Shown here: positions 46,562-58,000 of the stretch, in pieces
Numbering within the stretch: the first letter of the stretch is position 1
How the letters are laid out: every line of letters starts with the position of its first letter
Assembly (NCBI RefSeq): GCF_000328475.2
Contig: NC_026489.1
Span: 186,001-250,000 of the forward strand
Length of the DNA stretch: 64,000 bases
Origin: Mycosarcoma maydis
Taxonomy: Eukaryota > Basidiomycota > Ustilaginomycetes > Ustilaginales
Direction of reading: 5' to 3'
The notes under the pieces: generated by a model
The model's database searches: none
What the model saw: only the letters and a program-made list of their open reading frames with translations
Told to the model about the DNA's origin: nothing
Translations under genes and position numbers: made by a program

Positions 46562-47790
46562 GGTTGATCTGTAGCACGTGTTCCGTGTGATTTGTTTCTA
46601 GTCGCTTTAGTGACAAATGGGTGTGGCGCTGGGAACAGCAAGGTCACGATGGAAGAGCAGCGGTGGGCGACAAAGAGGATTTTCAAGTAGCTTTGTCGGA
46701 ACGAGGCTCGAGCTGTTTGGTGAATGAATGTCCGATCAGCGTGAATCAAAGCAGTACCTGCTTGGTCGATGCTAGGGTGTCCAATTGTACAAGGGTGCGT
46801 CGACAGGCGAGTGGAGCAAGTTGGTGAACGTTGGAGAGGAAGAGAGAGAGGATGAAGTGGATAAGGTGGAAAGCCGAGAAAGGGTGTATCTTGGTGAGGG
46901 AGTTGGTGATCAAAGAAACCAAATGAAGTCGTTTGTGCGAGTGTGTGTATGTAGAGAGAGAGAGAGAGAGAAAAGAGAGAATATGCTGGCCAGATTGGCT
47001 ACGCAGGCGATAGAAGCCTTTCTAGTCAACACAGCCGTACGGACCGAAACGATCGTGCCATTCGTGATTCACGATAATCGTGAATGTGATTGTGCATGTT
47101 GCACTCACTGCCTGCTGACTTGCAAGTCTTGAGTGGAAATTACGAGTTACGAGTTGCAGTTGTGAGTATTGCCAGCATCAAACTCCACCAGACACGAGAG
47201 CGGCCAGACAACAGGAATACAGGTGGAATTTTTGTATTCAAAAGCGTGTGTTGGCGTGCCGAGCTTGTGACTGATTCGCATCTCTTAAAATGCAAGCGGA
47301 TCTCATGTCGGTTCAGCCCGCCGGTGTGAGCCCTCGGAAACGCGACGCAAGCCGCCGTGTGATGATGCTGCTGCATCGCAAGCCGCAAAGCTGTCAAATG
47401 TAATTCAAATCACAAGTGAGTTGTTCATCTGACTTTGTATTCATGTATGATATTATCAATAATATTTCAATTTCAGTTGGATCTTGACGCTTGGCTGTCT
47501 AGCCAAAGCCAGCTTGAACCCCTATCTGCATTCACGATCCGTGGTTTTCACTCACGAATTTACAGTGTGTGAGTCGTGAGTGCACATCCATTCATTCATC
47601 ATCAAGTTATTGCGATCACAATTCACAATCCGGATCGTTATCTTGACATGGGCAGAGAGACACCAGAGCAAGCAAGTTGGTCAGCCTGCAAAGACAGTTA
47701 CAGTAAGTGTAATGTTTGCATAGCTACTCCAGAGTAGCCCAGCCGACGATCTAAGCACAGCGTCATCTCGTATGCACTCAATGGCGTCTG
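46562..47790. promoter_or_regulatory. tandem intergenic region upstream of ROT1
   Basis: 1.23 kb. It holds an AG run at about 46950-46972, heptads at 47060-47085 (ATTCGTG-ATTCACG-AT-AATCGTG), scattered CACGATC/CACGAAT/AGTCGTG copies at about 47530-47582, and an AT-rich part at 47420-47480. No gene supported. Confidence 0.55.
47060..47085. repeat. heptads in alternating orientation
   Basis: ATTCGTG then ATTCACG then AATCGTG, containing TCGTGA-T-TCACGA. About 500 bp upstream of ROT1. Confidence 0.8.
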
Positions 47791-49665
47791 TCAACGAAAG
47801 CCTTCTAGCACCGCTTCGCATTGAAACCAACAGCGCTCCGTTCTTGGCTCTTGGGTAATACTATCCGCTTCTTTGATGAGCGAGTCGTTTATCAACGATG
47901 GCTCCGCGTCGGAAAAGTCGATCCGTAGACCAGCACAACGAGGTACACGTCTAAGAGACGAGGCAACCGATCGCACCGAACTCGAATCGGATGCTGTGTA
48001 CCCAGTTTGTCGGCTGTGCTTGGCTCTCAGTAGATTACGGCTGAGTAGCCCTCCTTCCTTGGGCTCACGAGACCGACGTCTAGGACCGAGTTTGCCGTCA
48101 TGTGCTGCGACACAAGCTGCTGGAACCTGATTGATGACCTCGTTCGTCGCACCTTGGTAATGGATATCTGGCTCCTGCCCATCTTCACAGCTTGGAGCGA
48201 CTTCTCGAGACGATTCTATCGCTGCGTCGTGCGAGTCGTGGCCATACACTGTCGATGACCCGAGCGAGGATCCAGTACGGCTCGTCTCGATGCTGTGCAA
48301 TCCATGATTTAGCCAAGACGATTGGACCGAATGCTCGCTGCTACACTTTGCGAGCCAGCCTTCTGCAACTGATGCCGCTTGGCTGCAACCGAAACGCCAA
48401 GGCTTGTCTGCGACTGATGCAGGTCGACTGTCATCCGAGACAGAACTCATGCTCGACTCGCCGAACTGCTCCGAGGCGCTATCCTCGGGCCAAGAATCTG
48501 CCACAGAAGAGCACGATTCGCGTGCCGACTTGTTCTTGAGCCACTTTGCCTCCTGGCCTTGCAACGGGCTCGGTGGCGCTCTCTTGTGCAACAAAGTAGC
48601 GCTACCAAGCTTTGGTAGTAAGATGCTTGTGTCTACCGAGTCGCAAACAAGATCCACGTCATCCGATGTCGTCGCATCGGGCTCGCACAAAGAATCCAGA
48701 TCAAAGTCGAGGTGAGGACGCGCCGACCATCCGGGACACCGAAAGGAGAGGGGCGCGCTAAGAAACACATGAGTCTTTGTTGGCGTCAAGGGTGATCCGA
48801 AGAAGGCTTCGAGGCGTTGCTCACTGACAAGCAAGCGAACCAGCTTGCGCTCCCAATTGCTGCTAGTTTTCATCCTGGCTGCATCACGCTTCTTTCCAGA
48901 CTCTTCCGATAAAAGTTGAGCTAGATGCGTTTCGGCCTCTTCGACACTGCCATTTACATCGGAATCGACCAGATCTCGAATGTCGTCATCGGTGATGCTG
49001 CACCTGCCTAAGCACTGGATGAGATCGAGCACGAAAACATGGCGAGGCATGGTAGCACTCGAGCCCAGTACGACCAGCAGCCTGAGATCTTTCGAGGTGC
49101 TGCTGCGTTGTGTTGGTGGATACGGGCGACTTGAGGGTCCCTCGCCTTTGTTGTCAGCTAGCCAACTCAGATGCTGCGCTGCATCTTGCACAAGTCGTCC
49201 AAGATGATCTAGCTTACGCAGTAGCTTATCCTCTTTTCGTGTGCGGTTCGAGCTACCAGAGGATCGGCGTCGTGTTACAGAGCGAGCACCGCACAAATTG
49301 GACTCCTTTCTCTTGCGCAACTGGTTGATGGGTTCGGGGAGCTGTCCTTTAGCAAAGAGCAGATAATGCAACAGTGACTCGATGAGATTTGCAGTGAGCT
49401 GATGACAGTGTCCGAACATTTGAGCCTTGCTGAGGTCGGCGTTGCTATCGCGTAAAGCATGCAAGATGCGAGTTCGCTGATTGGGACTACTATCGTGGGC
49501 ATGCGCCAACAAACGTCCATTGTGTTCGTGGGCTAGTTGCAAGGTCATGTTGGAGCCCAAGTTTAGCGACGGTACGTCAAGCCGGCAAGAGTGGCTGCAT
49601 CTCGATCCTCCGCGTCGCAGCCTTTGACGTCGAGCACCATCTGGCTGCTCTTGATGCGACGACAT
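47791..49665 (-). CDS. putative p31comet (MAD2L1BP)-like protein
   Basis: 624 residues from the first ATG (49665); the next is at 49548. Three segments resemble the p31comet fold: TANLIESLLHYLLFAKGQLP followed by EPINQLRK (91-118) matches the helix whose consensus ends in a Q-I/L-P-x-P-x-x-Q-L stretch, KLLRKLDHLGRLVQDAAQHL (147-166) a following helix, and DLRLLVVLGSSATMPRHVFV (193-212) the strand pair of LLG.S..PKEVY type. p31comet is a HORMA-like adaptor that brings Mad2 to the TRIP13/Pch2 ATPase to silence the spindle checkpoint. The C-terminal 400 residues are Ser-rich and disordered. Resemblance is from memory of the family, without an alignment; the ORF could equally be an unrelated lineage-specific protein. 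Confidence 0.5.
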   Translation of the reverse strand: MSSHQEQPDGARRQRLRRGGSRCSHSCRLDVPSLNLGSNMTLQLAHEHNGRLLAHAHDSSPNQRTRILHALRDSNADLSKAQMFGHCHQLTANLIESLLHYLLFAKGQLPEPINQLRKRKESNLCGARSVTRRRSSGSSNRTRKEDKLLRKLDHLGRLVQDAAQHLSWLADNKGEGPSSRPYPPTQRSSTSKDLRLLVVLGSSATMPRHVFVLDLIQCLGRCSITDDDIRDLVDSDVNGSVEEAETHLAQLLSEESGKKRDAARMKTSSNWERKLVRLLVSEQRLEAFFGSPLTPTKTHVFLSAPLSFRCPGWSARPHLDFDLDSLCEPDATTSDDVDLVCDSVDTSILLPKLGSATLLHKRAPPSPLQGQEAKWLKNKSARESCSSVADSWPEDSASEQFGESSMSSVSDDSRPASVADKPWRFGCSQAASVAEGWLAKCSSEHSVQSSWLNHGLHSIETSRTGSSLGSSTVYGHDSHDAAIESSREVAPSCEDGQEPDIHYQGATNEVINQVPAACVAAHDGKLGPRRRSREPKEGGLLSRNLLRAKHSRQTGYTASDSSSVRSVASSLRRVPRCAGLRIDFSDAEPSLINDSLIKEADSITQEPRTERCWFQCEAVLEGFR

Positions 49666-50081
49666 TCCCTTTTTGCGTCGGATTTTGGCAAACAGAGCTA
49701 TTTCGCCCAAACGATTGCTATGATGAGAACATCCCGAGAAGGCAACAATCGTAGCTGGAGAATGTACAGAGCGTGTCGCTGTAGAGTTGGTCAACGTCCA
49801 GACTCCAGCGTTGTGTCGGCAAGTTTGGTGTATGTGGTCGCTGTCGCTGTGTAAAGAGGACGTTGCGAGTACGTGCAAGTGCTAAGCTAAGCTAAGCAAA
49901 CCTCACCCAACTTTTGCCAAAGAGCGAAAGGGGGGCAACACAAATACGCGCTCTGCTGTCATCACGTGATACTCGTGACTGTGGTGAAAGAGCCACAGAC
50001 GATGGGCACACCGCCAGCTTGGTAGTTACGTCGATCTTACACGCTAGAATGGAAGAAACTTCGTATTGAAAAGTAACACAC

Positions 50082-50129
50082 AATCACGAATCACGAATCA
50101 CGAATCACGAATCATGACTCACGACTCGC
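50082..50129. repeat. heptad array with (CACGAAT)4
   Basis: Four perfect units at 50085-50112, then CATGACT and CACGACT in the same 7-bp register. Confidence 0.9.
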
Positions 50130-50151
50130 GCTCTCAAAGCATTCGCCAGAG

Positions 50152-50175
50152 CCTCACGCCTCACGCCTCACGCCT
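50152..50175. repeat. (CCTCACG)3 heptanucleotide array
   Basis: Three perfect units plus CCT, 25 bp after a CACGAAT array and related to it by the TCACG core. Confidence 0.9.
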
Positions 50176-50875
50176 TGAACGAGGATGAATACAAACTAAC
50201 TTATTCGTGATTCGGAATTCACCGATTTACGATTCGAATGAATTTCAAATGGTACAGCCCACCACGACTCGTGACGGATCAGACGCGAACGCAAAACCGC
50301 ACAGGAAGAACACAAAAGCGTAACCCCAGCCAGAGAATCATGAATCGTGAATAGAATAAGAGAGACAGCACAACGCACAAAGCTTTCCAGAGGCGCCAAG
50401 CACAGGCCATTCACAATTCCTAATATTCTCCAACATAACTTGCCGTTAAGTTAGCAGAGAGACACGTCTGCACACTCACAACTCTGTGACTTGTCGGGAC
50501 GTGGCAGTTAGACAGCCCAACTCTGTGACTTTGGTGAATCAAGCAGAGCTAAGCAGGCACGAAGCGATTCGTGATTAGACGAATACCATCTCTTCCAAAG
50601 ATCGCACACACACCACACACATACATCCTTGCAAGTCAACATCTCCCTGTTACTTGCTCTTCGCCGTTCATCTCTCCTTTCTCCTTTCTCCTTTGTTCCT
50701 TTGTCATTCGTCACAAGCAGGTAGCTGGGTTTCCGCTGACGGCTGCTACTTCCAACGCCGTTCTGGCTCGGTTCACGACATCTGAGTGCATTCTGCAAGT
50801 CTAGCAACTTCGACTCCACCGTTTCTTCTTCTTCACAGAGCCGCTCGACTCTTTCGAGCAAGCATCTCGCCCAAC

Positions 50876-53800
50876 ATGCAGATGCTCACCAAGTTCGAGT
50901 CAAAATCCAACCGCGTAAAAGGCATAGCCTTCCACCCGCGCCTCCCGCTCCTCGCTTCATCCCTTCATAATGGCTCGATCCAGCTCTGGAATTACCAGAC
51001 CGGTACCATCTACGACCGCCTCGAGGAGCACGATGGTCCAGTTCGTGGCATCTGTTTTCATCCTTCGCAGCCGCTGCTAGTCAGTGGTGGTGACGACTAC
51101 AAGATCAAGGTGTGGAACCACAAGACGCGCAAATGTCTCTTCACTCTCAACGGCCACCTCGACTACGTACGCACCGTCTTCTTCCACCATGAACATCCTT
51201 GGATCCTCAGTGCCTCGGACGACCAAACCATTCGCATCTGGAATTGGCAAAGTCGTACGTGCATCTCCATTCTCACCGGTCACAACCACTACGTCATGTG
51301 CGCTCAGTTCCACCCCAAGGAGGACCTCATCGTCTCGGCTTCCATGGACCAGACTGTGCGCGTTTGGGACATCAGCGCTCTGCGCAAAAAGAACACCTCC
51401 GCTCAGCCCATGAGCATCGAAGAGCAGATCGCACGAGCCAACAGCGGCCAGGCTGATCTCTTTGGCAATACCGACGCCATGGTCAAGTACGTCCTCGAAG
51501 GCCACGACCGCGGCGTCAACTGGGCCTCGTTCCACCCCACTTTACCCCTCATCGTCTCGGCCGGTGACGATCGCCAAATTAAGCTGTGGAGAATGTCCGA
51601 CACCAAAGCCTGGGAAGTCGACACCTGCCGCGGTCACTTCAACAATGTCTCTTGCGCACTCTTCCACCCTCGACACGAGCTCATCATCTCGGACGCAGAG
51701 GACAAGACCATCCGCGTCTGGGACATGGGCAAACGTACCGCCGTACAGACCTTCCGCAGAGAGAGCGACCGTTTCTGGGTGCTTACCGCCCATCCCACGC
51801 TCAACCTCTTTGCCGCCGGTCACGACAACGGTCTCATCGTCTTCAAGCTCGAGCGCGAGCGTCCAGCCTTCTCGGTGCACCAAAACACGCTCTACTACAT
51901 TCGTGACAAGCAGGTCCGCTCGCTCGACTACAGCACCGGCGCCGATCACGCCCTCCTCACTGTTAAGCGTCTCGGCAACCAGTACGTGCCGCCTCGTACG
52001 CTCAGCTTCAACCCCGCAGAGCGTTCCGTGATCGTCACCTCGGTCAACGGCGATCAGGGTACCTTCGATGTGGCTCCCCTTCCTCGCGAGGCTGGAGGCG
52101 ACCTGGCCGAGTCCTCGAGCGTCGGCAAGCGTGGTCAAGGCTCTAGCGCCATCTTTGTCGCTCGCAACCGTTTCGCCGTGCTCGACAAGGCCGCTCAGAC
52201 CATCGAGATCCGCGACCTCAACAACACCGTCACCAAGACCATCACGCCTCCGCAGCCCACCAACGAGATCTTTTTCGGCGGCACCGCCAGCCTCATCCTC
52301 AGCACCGCCACTGGCGTCGTCCTCTACGACATCCAACAGCAAAAGACGCTTGCCGAGCTCACCAGTCCGCCCGTCAAATACGTCGTTTGGAGCATCGACG
52401 GCAGCATGGTCGCGCTGCTTAGCAAGCACACCATCACGCTCGCCGACAAGTTGTTTGCCTCGAGCAATCTCATTCACGAGACCATCCGCATCAAGAGCGC
52501 TGCTTGGGACGAAAGTGGCGTGCTTCTCTACAGCACCCTCAACCACATCAAGTACGCGCTTCCCCAGGGCGACAACGGCATCATCAAGACGCTCGAGCAG
52601 CCCGTCTACCTTACCCGTGTCAAGGGCAAGACCGTCTCATGCCTTGACCGTCTCGCCCGTCCTCAGAACATAACCATCGATCCCACCGAGTTTCGCTTCA
52701 AGCTCGCGCTCGTTCAGGGCAAGTACGATGACGTTCTCACCATCATCAAGAACAGCAACCTTGTCGGCCAGGCCATCATCGCCTTTTTGCAGAAGAAGGG
52801 CTACCCCGAAATCGCCCTCCATTTCGTCCAGGACAAGAGCACTCGCTTCGACCTCGCCATCGAGTGCGGCAATCTCGATGTTGCCTTGGAGACCGCCGAG
52901 TCGCTCAACGTCGATGAGGTGTGGAACCGACTGGCAACCGCTGCGCTTCGTCAGGGTAATCACAAGATTGTCGAGCGTGCCTACCAGCGAACCAAGAGTT
53001 TCGACAAGCTCAGCTTCCTCTACCTCATCACGGGAAACACAGACAAGCTTGCCAAGATGTCGGTCATTGCTGACAAGCGTGGCGACCATCTGAGCCGCTT
53101 CCACAACGCGCTCTACCTTGGCAACGCCGAAGCGCGCAGCAGTGTGCTTTCCGATGTTGGGTTGGAGGCGCTGGCTTATGCTGCTGCCAAGTCCAACGGG
53201 CTCGACGACCGCGCCGCTGCCATCGCTTCGCAAGCTGGCATGGAAGAGGAAGCCGCAGAGGTCGACCGACATCTCGATCTCGGCGAGGGAACATCCAAGC
53301 TGGCGCCTCCCACCGCTGTTTCGCAGGCATACCTTCACAATTGGCCCATCCTGAGTAGCGAGCAGAGCTACTTTGACCGTGCTCTCGTTGCCGGCAACGA
53401 CGGTGGCCCCATCTTCAAGGACAACGCAATCAACGGCACCAAGACGCATGATATCGAGTCGTGGCTCGACGGCGAGGCACTGGAGCAGTCCGAGGAGGAA
53501 GAAGAAGAAGCCTTCGACGCTGCGCCTGAGGACTTTGGCGAGGCCGACGAGGCGTGGGATCTGGCCGAGGAAGAGGTCGCAATGCCGGAAGAGGAGGCTG
53601 CTGTTGTAGCCCCGCTTCAAGAGACGTTGGAAGGATTGGCTGCCGGAAGCTCTGAAGCCGAACACTGGCTGCGCAATTCGCCAGTTGCTGCCGACCATGC
53701 CGCAGCAGGCTCGTTCGAGACAGCAATGACGTTGCTCTCGAGGCAGGCAGGTATTGTCGACTTCGCCCCGCTCAAGGCGCTGTTCCTCTCGTCGTACCTG

Positions 53801-54592
53801 GCTGCACGCAGCTACCTTCCCGCTGCGCCGAGCGCCGGTCCCATCGAGGTGCATCTACGACGCAATAACGAAGCAAGCGACGGAAAGGTGACGAAAGCGC
53901 ACCCTACCTCGCCGCGTTCTGTCAAAGCGTTTGCCTCTGGCGATCTGCAGGATGGCTACCGTGCCGTCAGCGCCAACAAGCTTGCCGAGGCTGAGACCAT
54001 CTTCCGTCGCCTGTTGCATCAGCTTGTGCTGACGCCAGCGTCTACCGAAGCAGAGGCGACCGAGATTCAAGACTTGATTGTGCTCTGCCGAGAGTACATT
54101 CTCGGTGTTTCGATCGAGCTCAGCCGTCGTAAGCTTGCTACCGCCGAGCCAGACAATGTCGCTCGTAACCTCGAGCTTGCCGCGCTGTTCACCCACACCC
54201 AGCTGCAGCCGCAGCATCAGACATTGGCGCTCCGCAGCGCCATGACCGAAGCTCGCAAAGTCAACAACTATGCGATGGCAGCGAGCTTTGCCAAGCGACT
54301 CATGGATCTATCGCCTGCTCCTGCTGTGGCTCAAAAGGCGCAACAGATCATCTCGTTGGCCGAGCGCAGCCCTCGCGACGCTGTTGACGTGCCTGGCTAC
54401 GACCCTCTCGAGCAGAACTTTGTCATATGCGCAGGTAGCTTCCGTCTGATCACTGCTACAGGTGCTGGCTCGGTGACAGACCCACTCACAGGCGCTCGAT
54501 ATCTGCCCGAATTCAAGGGCACGCTCTGCAAGATCACACAGATTTCCGAGGTGGGAAAGCTCGCTTCGGGCCTGCGCAGCTTTGCCACGTAG
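50876..54592 (+). CDS. COP1: coatomer subunit alpha (alpha-COP)
   Basis: 1,238 residues from ATG 50876 (CCAACATGC); yeast Cop1/Ret1 has 1,201. Six N-terminal WD repeats fill residues 1 to about 310 (SNRVKGIAFHPRLPLLASSL, then five more ending in IRVWDMGKRTAV). The second propeller and alpha-solenoid follow, with an acidic linker at about 885-930 (EQSEEEEEEAFDAAPEDFGE). The C-terminal COPI_C domain ends with FVICAGSFRLITATGAGSVTDPLTGARY. Alpha-COP is part of the B-subcomplex of the COPI coat, binding KKxx cargo tails for Golgi-to-ER retrieval. A yeast-style KxHxx mimic was not sought in detail. The ORF needs no intron in its coding part; the leader could contain one (TTCTTCTTCACAG just before the ATG). 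Very secure. Confidence 0.96.
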   Translation: MQMLTKFESKSNRVKGIAFHPRLPLLASSLHNGSIQLWNYQTGTIYDRLEEHDGPVRGICFHPSQPLLVSGGDDYKIKVWNHKTRKCLFTLNGHLDYVRTVFFHHEHPWILSASDDQTIRIWNWQSRTCISILTGHNHYVMCAQFHPKEDLIVSASMDQTVRVWDISALRKKNTSAQPMSIEEQIARANSGQADLFGNTDAMVKYVLEGHDRGVNWASFHPTLPLIVSAGDDRQIKLWRMSDTKAWEVDTCRGHFNNVSCALFHPRHELIISDAEDKTIRVWDMGKRTAVQTFRRESDRFWVLTAHPTLNLFAAGHDNGLIVFKLERERPAFSVHQNTLYYIRDKQVRSLDYSTGADHALLTVKRLGNQYVPPRTLSFNPAERSVIVTSVNGDQGTFDVAPLPREAGGDLAESSSVGKRGQGSSAIFVARNRFAVLDKAAQTIEIRDLNNTVTKTITPPQPTNEIFFGGTASLILSTATGVVLYDIQQQKTLAELTSPPVKYVVWSIDGSMVALLSKHTITLADKLFASSNLIHETIRIKSAAWDESGVLLYSTLNHIKYALPQGDNGIIKTLEQPVYLTRVKGKTVSCLDRLARPQNITIDPTEFRFKLALVQGKYDDVLTIIKNSNLVGQAIIAFLQKKGYPEIALHFVQDKSTRFDLAIECGNLDVALETAESLNVDEVWNRLATAALRQGNHKIVERAYQRTKSFDKLSFLYLITGNTDKLAKMSVIADKRGDHLSRFHNALYLGNAEARSSVLSDVGLEALAYAAAKSNGLDDRAAAIASQAGMEEEAAEVDRHLDLGEGTSKLAPPTAVSQAYLHNWPILSSEQSYFDRALVAGNDGGPIFKDNAINGTKTHDIESWLDGEALEQSEEEEEEAFDAAPEDFGEADEAWDLAEEEVAMPEEEAAVVAPLQETLEGLAAGSSEAEHWLRNSPVAADHAAAGSFETAMTLLSRQAGIVDFAPLKALFLSSYLAARSYLPAAPSAGPIEVHLRRNNEASDGKVTKAHPTSPRSVKAFASGDLQDGYRAVSANKLAEAETIFRRLLHQLVLTPASTEAEATEIQDLIVLCREYILGVSIELSRRKLATAEPDNVARNLELAALFTHTQLQPQHQTLALRSAMTEARKVNNYAMAASFAKRLMDLSPAPAVAQKAQQIISLAERSPRDAVDVPGYDPLEQNFVICAGSFRLITATGAGSVTDPLTGARYLPEFKGTLCKITQISEVGKLASGLRSFAT

Positions 54593-55065
54593 ACCACAAC
54601 TTCCGTGTCCAGATGCCGTCATTTCGGTGCCATCGCAAAGGATGTCGCCGTCCATGTAAATATACAGTGTAACATGCGCTTGATTATGCCAATGCACCAC
54701 TTTGCTATGCTTTTGCTGTTTGTGTCTGGTCCAAGGCCGTAGGTGGGATATTCGTGATTCACGATTGGTTTGTGTGAAAGTTAGTTTATGTTTGTTCTCA
54801 GGGTCCGGCTAAATTCGCGATGCGGTGCGGTGCGGTGCGTGTGTGCTTTCAATCGTGAATTACGGATGTGTTTCCTCCACTCCAACACCTGAGCATTTAG
54901 CAGGAGCAACCGTTTGAACCTGACCATCATCAGTGGCCGCCGGATTGCCGCTGCTCAGCTGGGGTCATCGCATCGCTTTCGTCCGGCAATCGTCCTTGTG
55001 GAAAGACCTTTGATTGCCGGTTCACCTGTTATGCTGTTTAGGGGAAGCCAAGATCGTTCGGCAGC
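54593..55065. promoter_or_regulatory. tandem intergenic region upstream of CCZ1
   Basis: 473 bp with heptads ATTCGTG-ATTCACG-ATT at 54750-54766 and AATCGTG at about 54851, plus a GTGCG run at 54822-54840. No gene seen. Confidence 0.55.
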
Positions 55066-58000
55066 ATGTCATTCCTACCGTCGTTTTCCTCCCTCGGCGC
55101 GTCTGCTGCTTCCCCTTCTTCGTCATCATCACACGTCACATTTAAGCCAGCCTCGCTTTCCTACTTCACGATCTTTTGCCCCGCGCTTAGACCCCCCAAC
55201 AAGCGAGCCAGCGAACCGCCAAATCAAGATGCATCCCATACTTCTACCAGCGCGGACCAAGAAGCACGAGAGACAGCACGCGAAGCTTCGCAGATCCTCT
55301 TCTACACCAGTAGAGCTCGTGCTGCTCTCAAAGATCGAATGTTGCGACAAATCGGCGTAGCAAAAGGTATGGTCGAGTTCTGCAATATGGTCTCAAAACC
55401 TAACGGTAGTGGACCAGCCGAAGTGCAGAGCAACGGCAAAGGTCGATCGTGGAACGTTCACTCGAGTAAACGCCGCATGTTGCTTGTCGAGGTTGAGCCG
55501 GGGATATGGGTACATGCAAGCATTGATCTTCCCTACAGTATAAGATCGCCACCATCAGTTGCAGAGTCAAACGCCAAGCTAAGCATGGACCACCACGATG
55601 CGCTGCTACCAGACGCTTGGCTAGAAGAAAGCATTCGACGCGCATGGGCAGACTGGGTACTGCTCAATGGATGTCCTGCCCACGTATTGTCGCAAAAGGC
55701 AGGCAGAGCAGGCTTGGAGAGGTCGCTGGAAAAGTACTTCTCGGTTTGGGCATGGAGCTGGGATCTCGAGCTAGCGACCAACGCAGATGTGGTTGAGCAG
55801 CCAAGTTTGTTCACCGAATGTATCGAGGGCTTTCCGGTGGTTCCTCGAGCCCCTCGGAGCAAGTTGATACAGCTGATGGGGTCAGATACGGCGAAGAAGC
55901 TGAAAAGCGGAAAGCACGGGGAGCGGGATGTGGTGGTGCTGTCCGATACTTTGATCCTGTGGCCACCCACCGACGCTGGTTGTCTCGAGTCGGAAGACGA
56001 AGAAGAGGGAGATGACGATTCAAGATCTGCTCTCAGCCGAACCAAGGCGAACACCAAGCCAAACGATTCTTCTCCGTCACAGCAGGTCATTGATCCGCAA
56101 ACAAAAGCTGAGCTACTTCGACGGGTAGTCAGCCACCTTACAGGACTCGAACGGGAACGAGATCTGATTCGCGCCGCCTCGGTCTCGAACACCAGCGATG
56201 CACGCAAACGCGGAACTTCTGGGGCGATACGAGAACGCGCCAGTACTAACATGAACAAACGAGACATGCGCAACGGTCTGCTCTCTGCTGGCGGCGCCAA
56301 CAAAAAGCGCGTCGTCTCTTCGCCTACCGTGCAACAACGTGTGACAAGCGCATCGGGCTTCACTTCTTCCACCTCGGAAGACTCGACAAAATGGTCGAAT
56401 TGGGGAAGCATTTTTAGTGGTCTAGGGAAGCTCGGACTTCGTGGCAACGCTGATACTTCAATGCAGAGCGATACGGATAGTAAAGCGGCTGCAGATGGGA
56501 TGCCGAAGGATGATCCTGAGGTTGCGGACCTTTCGATTGTCACCTCTGAACACATTGAAGCTGATACGAGCGTTGCTGAAGCAGCAGCGCCTTGCTCTTC
56601 CTCGCCGGTAGAAGCGCCTAGCAATGGCAAAGATGCGAGTGCGGGAGAAGGGCGAGAGTCATCGAGTCCATTGCACCTGTTTCAACAGAGATTGAAGGAC
56701 GCTATACCCATACAAGAGGCAGGAGGCAAGATGTGGAATGGCGCCGAACTGGTTGTCCGTGGCGTCAGCGCTTCGCTTGGGCTAACGAAAGCATCGACTG
56801 GTAGCGTGCAGCAGGACCAGGCCGATACGTCGGTCCAGAACACCCTGTCTAATCCTGCACAGGATGCAGACGTCTCTGATACGGACCGCTTCGCGGATGC
56901 GTCGTTCGATACGAACGGAGCGGAAGCAGACGCCAGCGTGGTAACCAAAGTGTCGATCTTGGAGCCTGAGGTGGATGTCAGCCAATTGGCAGAGGCTTTA
57001 GGTGTCGACCAAGATGCAGCCATGACAGCGAGACAAGTGATGCCAGCGATGCAACCAGCGAACAATTCGGGAGCTGATTCGTCGGTCGATGACAAGGAGG
57101 CTGGTCAGCAGAAAGGGCAAGCGTTGAAGCTGGACACACATTCGGTACCGACTGAGTCATCAGAAAGCGGCGCCATCTCGCCTGCAAACGAGACACATGC
57201 CTCGGACGCCGCATCGATCCGCACAAGTGCGAGCGCTAAAGCATTTCCATCGATCTCGGTGACTTCGGCGGCGTGGTACAACACGAAAGCTCTGCGATCT
57301 GATGCAGCAGCAGCCTCTCCAAAGCTGGCTACTGCTGCTTGCATCGTGCACAGCGCCTTCGAAAAGCCAAATGCCGACTGTAAGGATACACCTGAGCCGG
57401 TGGATACGTCGCTCAGTGGTGCGTCGGTGCAATCGGAGCACCACGACTTTGAGCTGGATGGGTGGGGCTACGAGCAACCGCAGGCTTTCCAGAGTTTTCG
57501 ATGCTATGTTGGAGAGAGTGATGTGACTATCTCGTATGAGAGTCTGGCGCTGCTGCAGAAAGATCCATTCGAGTGTGACGAATATCGGGTTTCGTTCACC
57601 ACACGACGCTTGCTGACGTTGGTGCTGATCGAGCGAGTGCCCTCAACCACTGGGCCGACACTAGCTGCACCGGAATCGGATCCTGTTGATGCACTCGAAG
57701 ACGCGTGGCAAGTGCTGCGTCGAACACAGCGCATTCTCAACGACTACGACCGCATTGCCAAAAGAAAAGGGCAAGACGAGGATCCGGCGGTTCGATTTCT
57801 GCACCTGGATGGACCGACGTTGACCGTACAGTCTTCGCTCGAGGACGCAGCGAACAAGATGGAGCCGGACGTTCAAGTAGTAGCCGATGCACACTGCGTA
57901 TCAGCGATGGAACTCATGCGTCGTCACGGAGTGGTAGAAACGTTTTCGCGCTCGAGCAACGGTAAGACGTGGACCGCGAGTCGACAGGGCACCGCCAAGA

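Larger units (their letters stand above)
49666..50875. promoter_or_regulatory. divergent promoter region p31comet-like/alpha-COP
   Basis: 1.21 kb. It holds TCACGTGA at 49962-49969 followed by ACTCGTG, the (CACGAAT)4 array at 50082-50129, (CCTCACG)3 at 50152-50172, heptads near 50204, 50344 and 50568, and one TGACTCA near 50115. The 250 bp before the alpha-COP ATG are pyrimidine-rich. Confidence 0.6.

Noticed and set aside
51542..52546. 334-codon minus-strand frame inside alpha-COP
   Set aside because: Overlaps the WD40 region of alpha-COP entirely and shows no family motif.
52637..53854. 405-codon open frame on the minus strand inside alpha-COP
   Set aside because: It is an antisense shadow of a strongly conserved gene, produced by codon bias; it has no recognisable domain.
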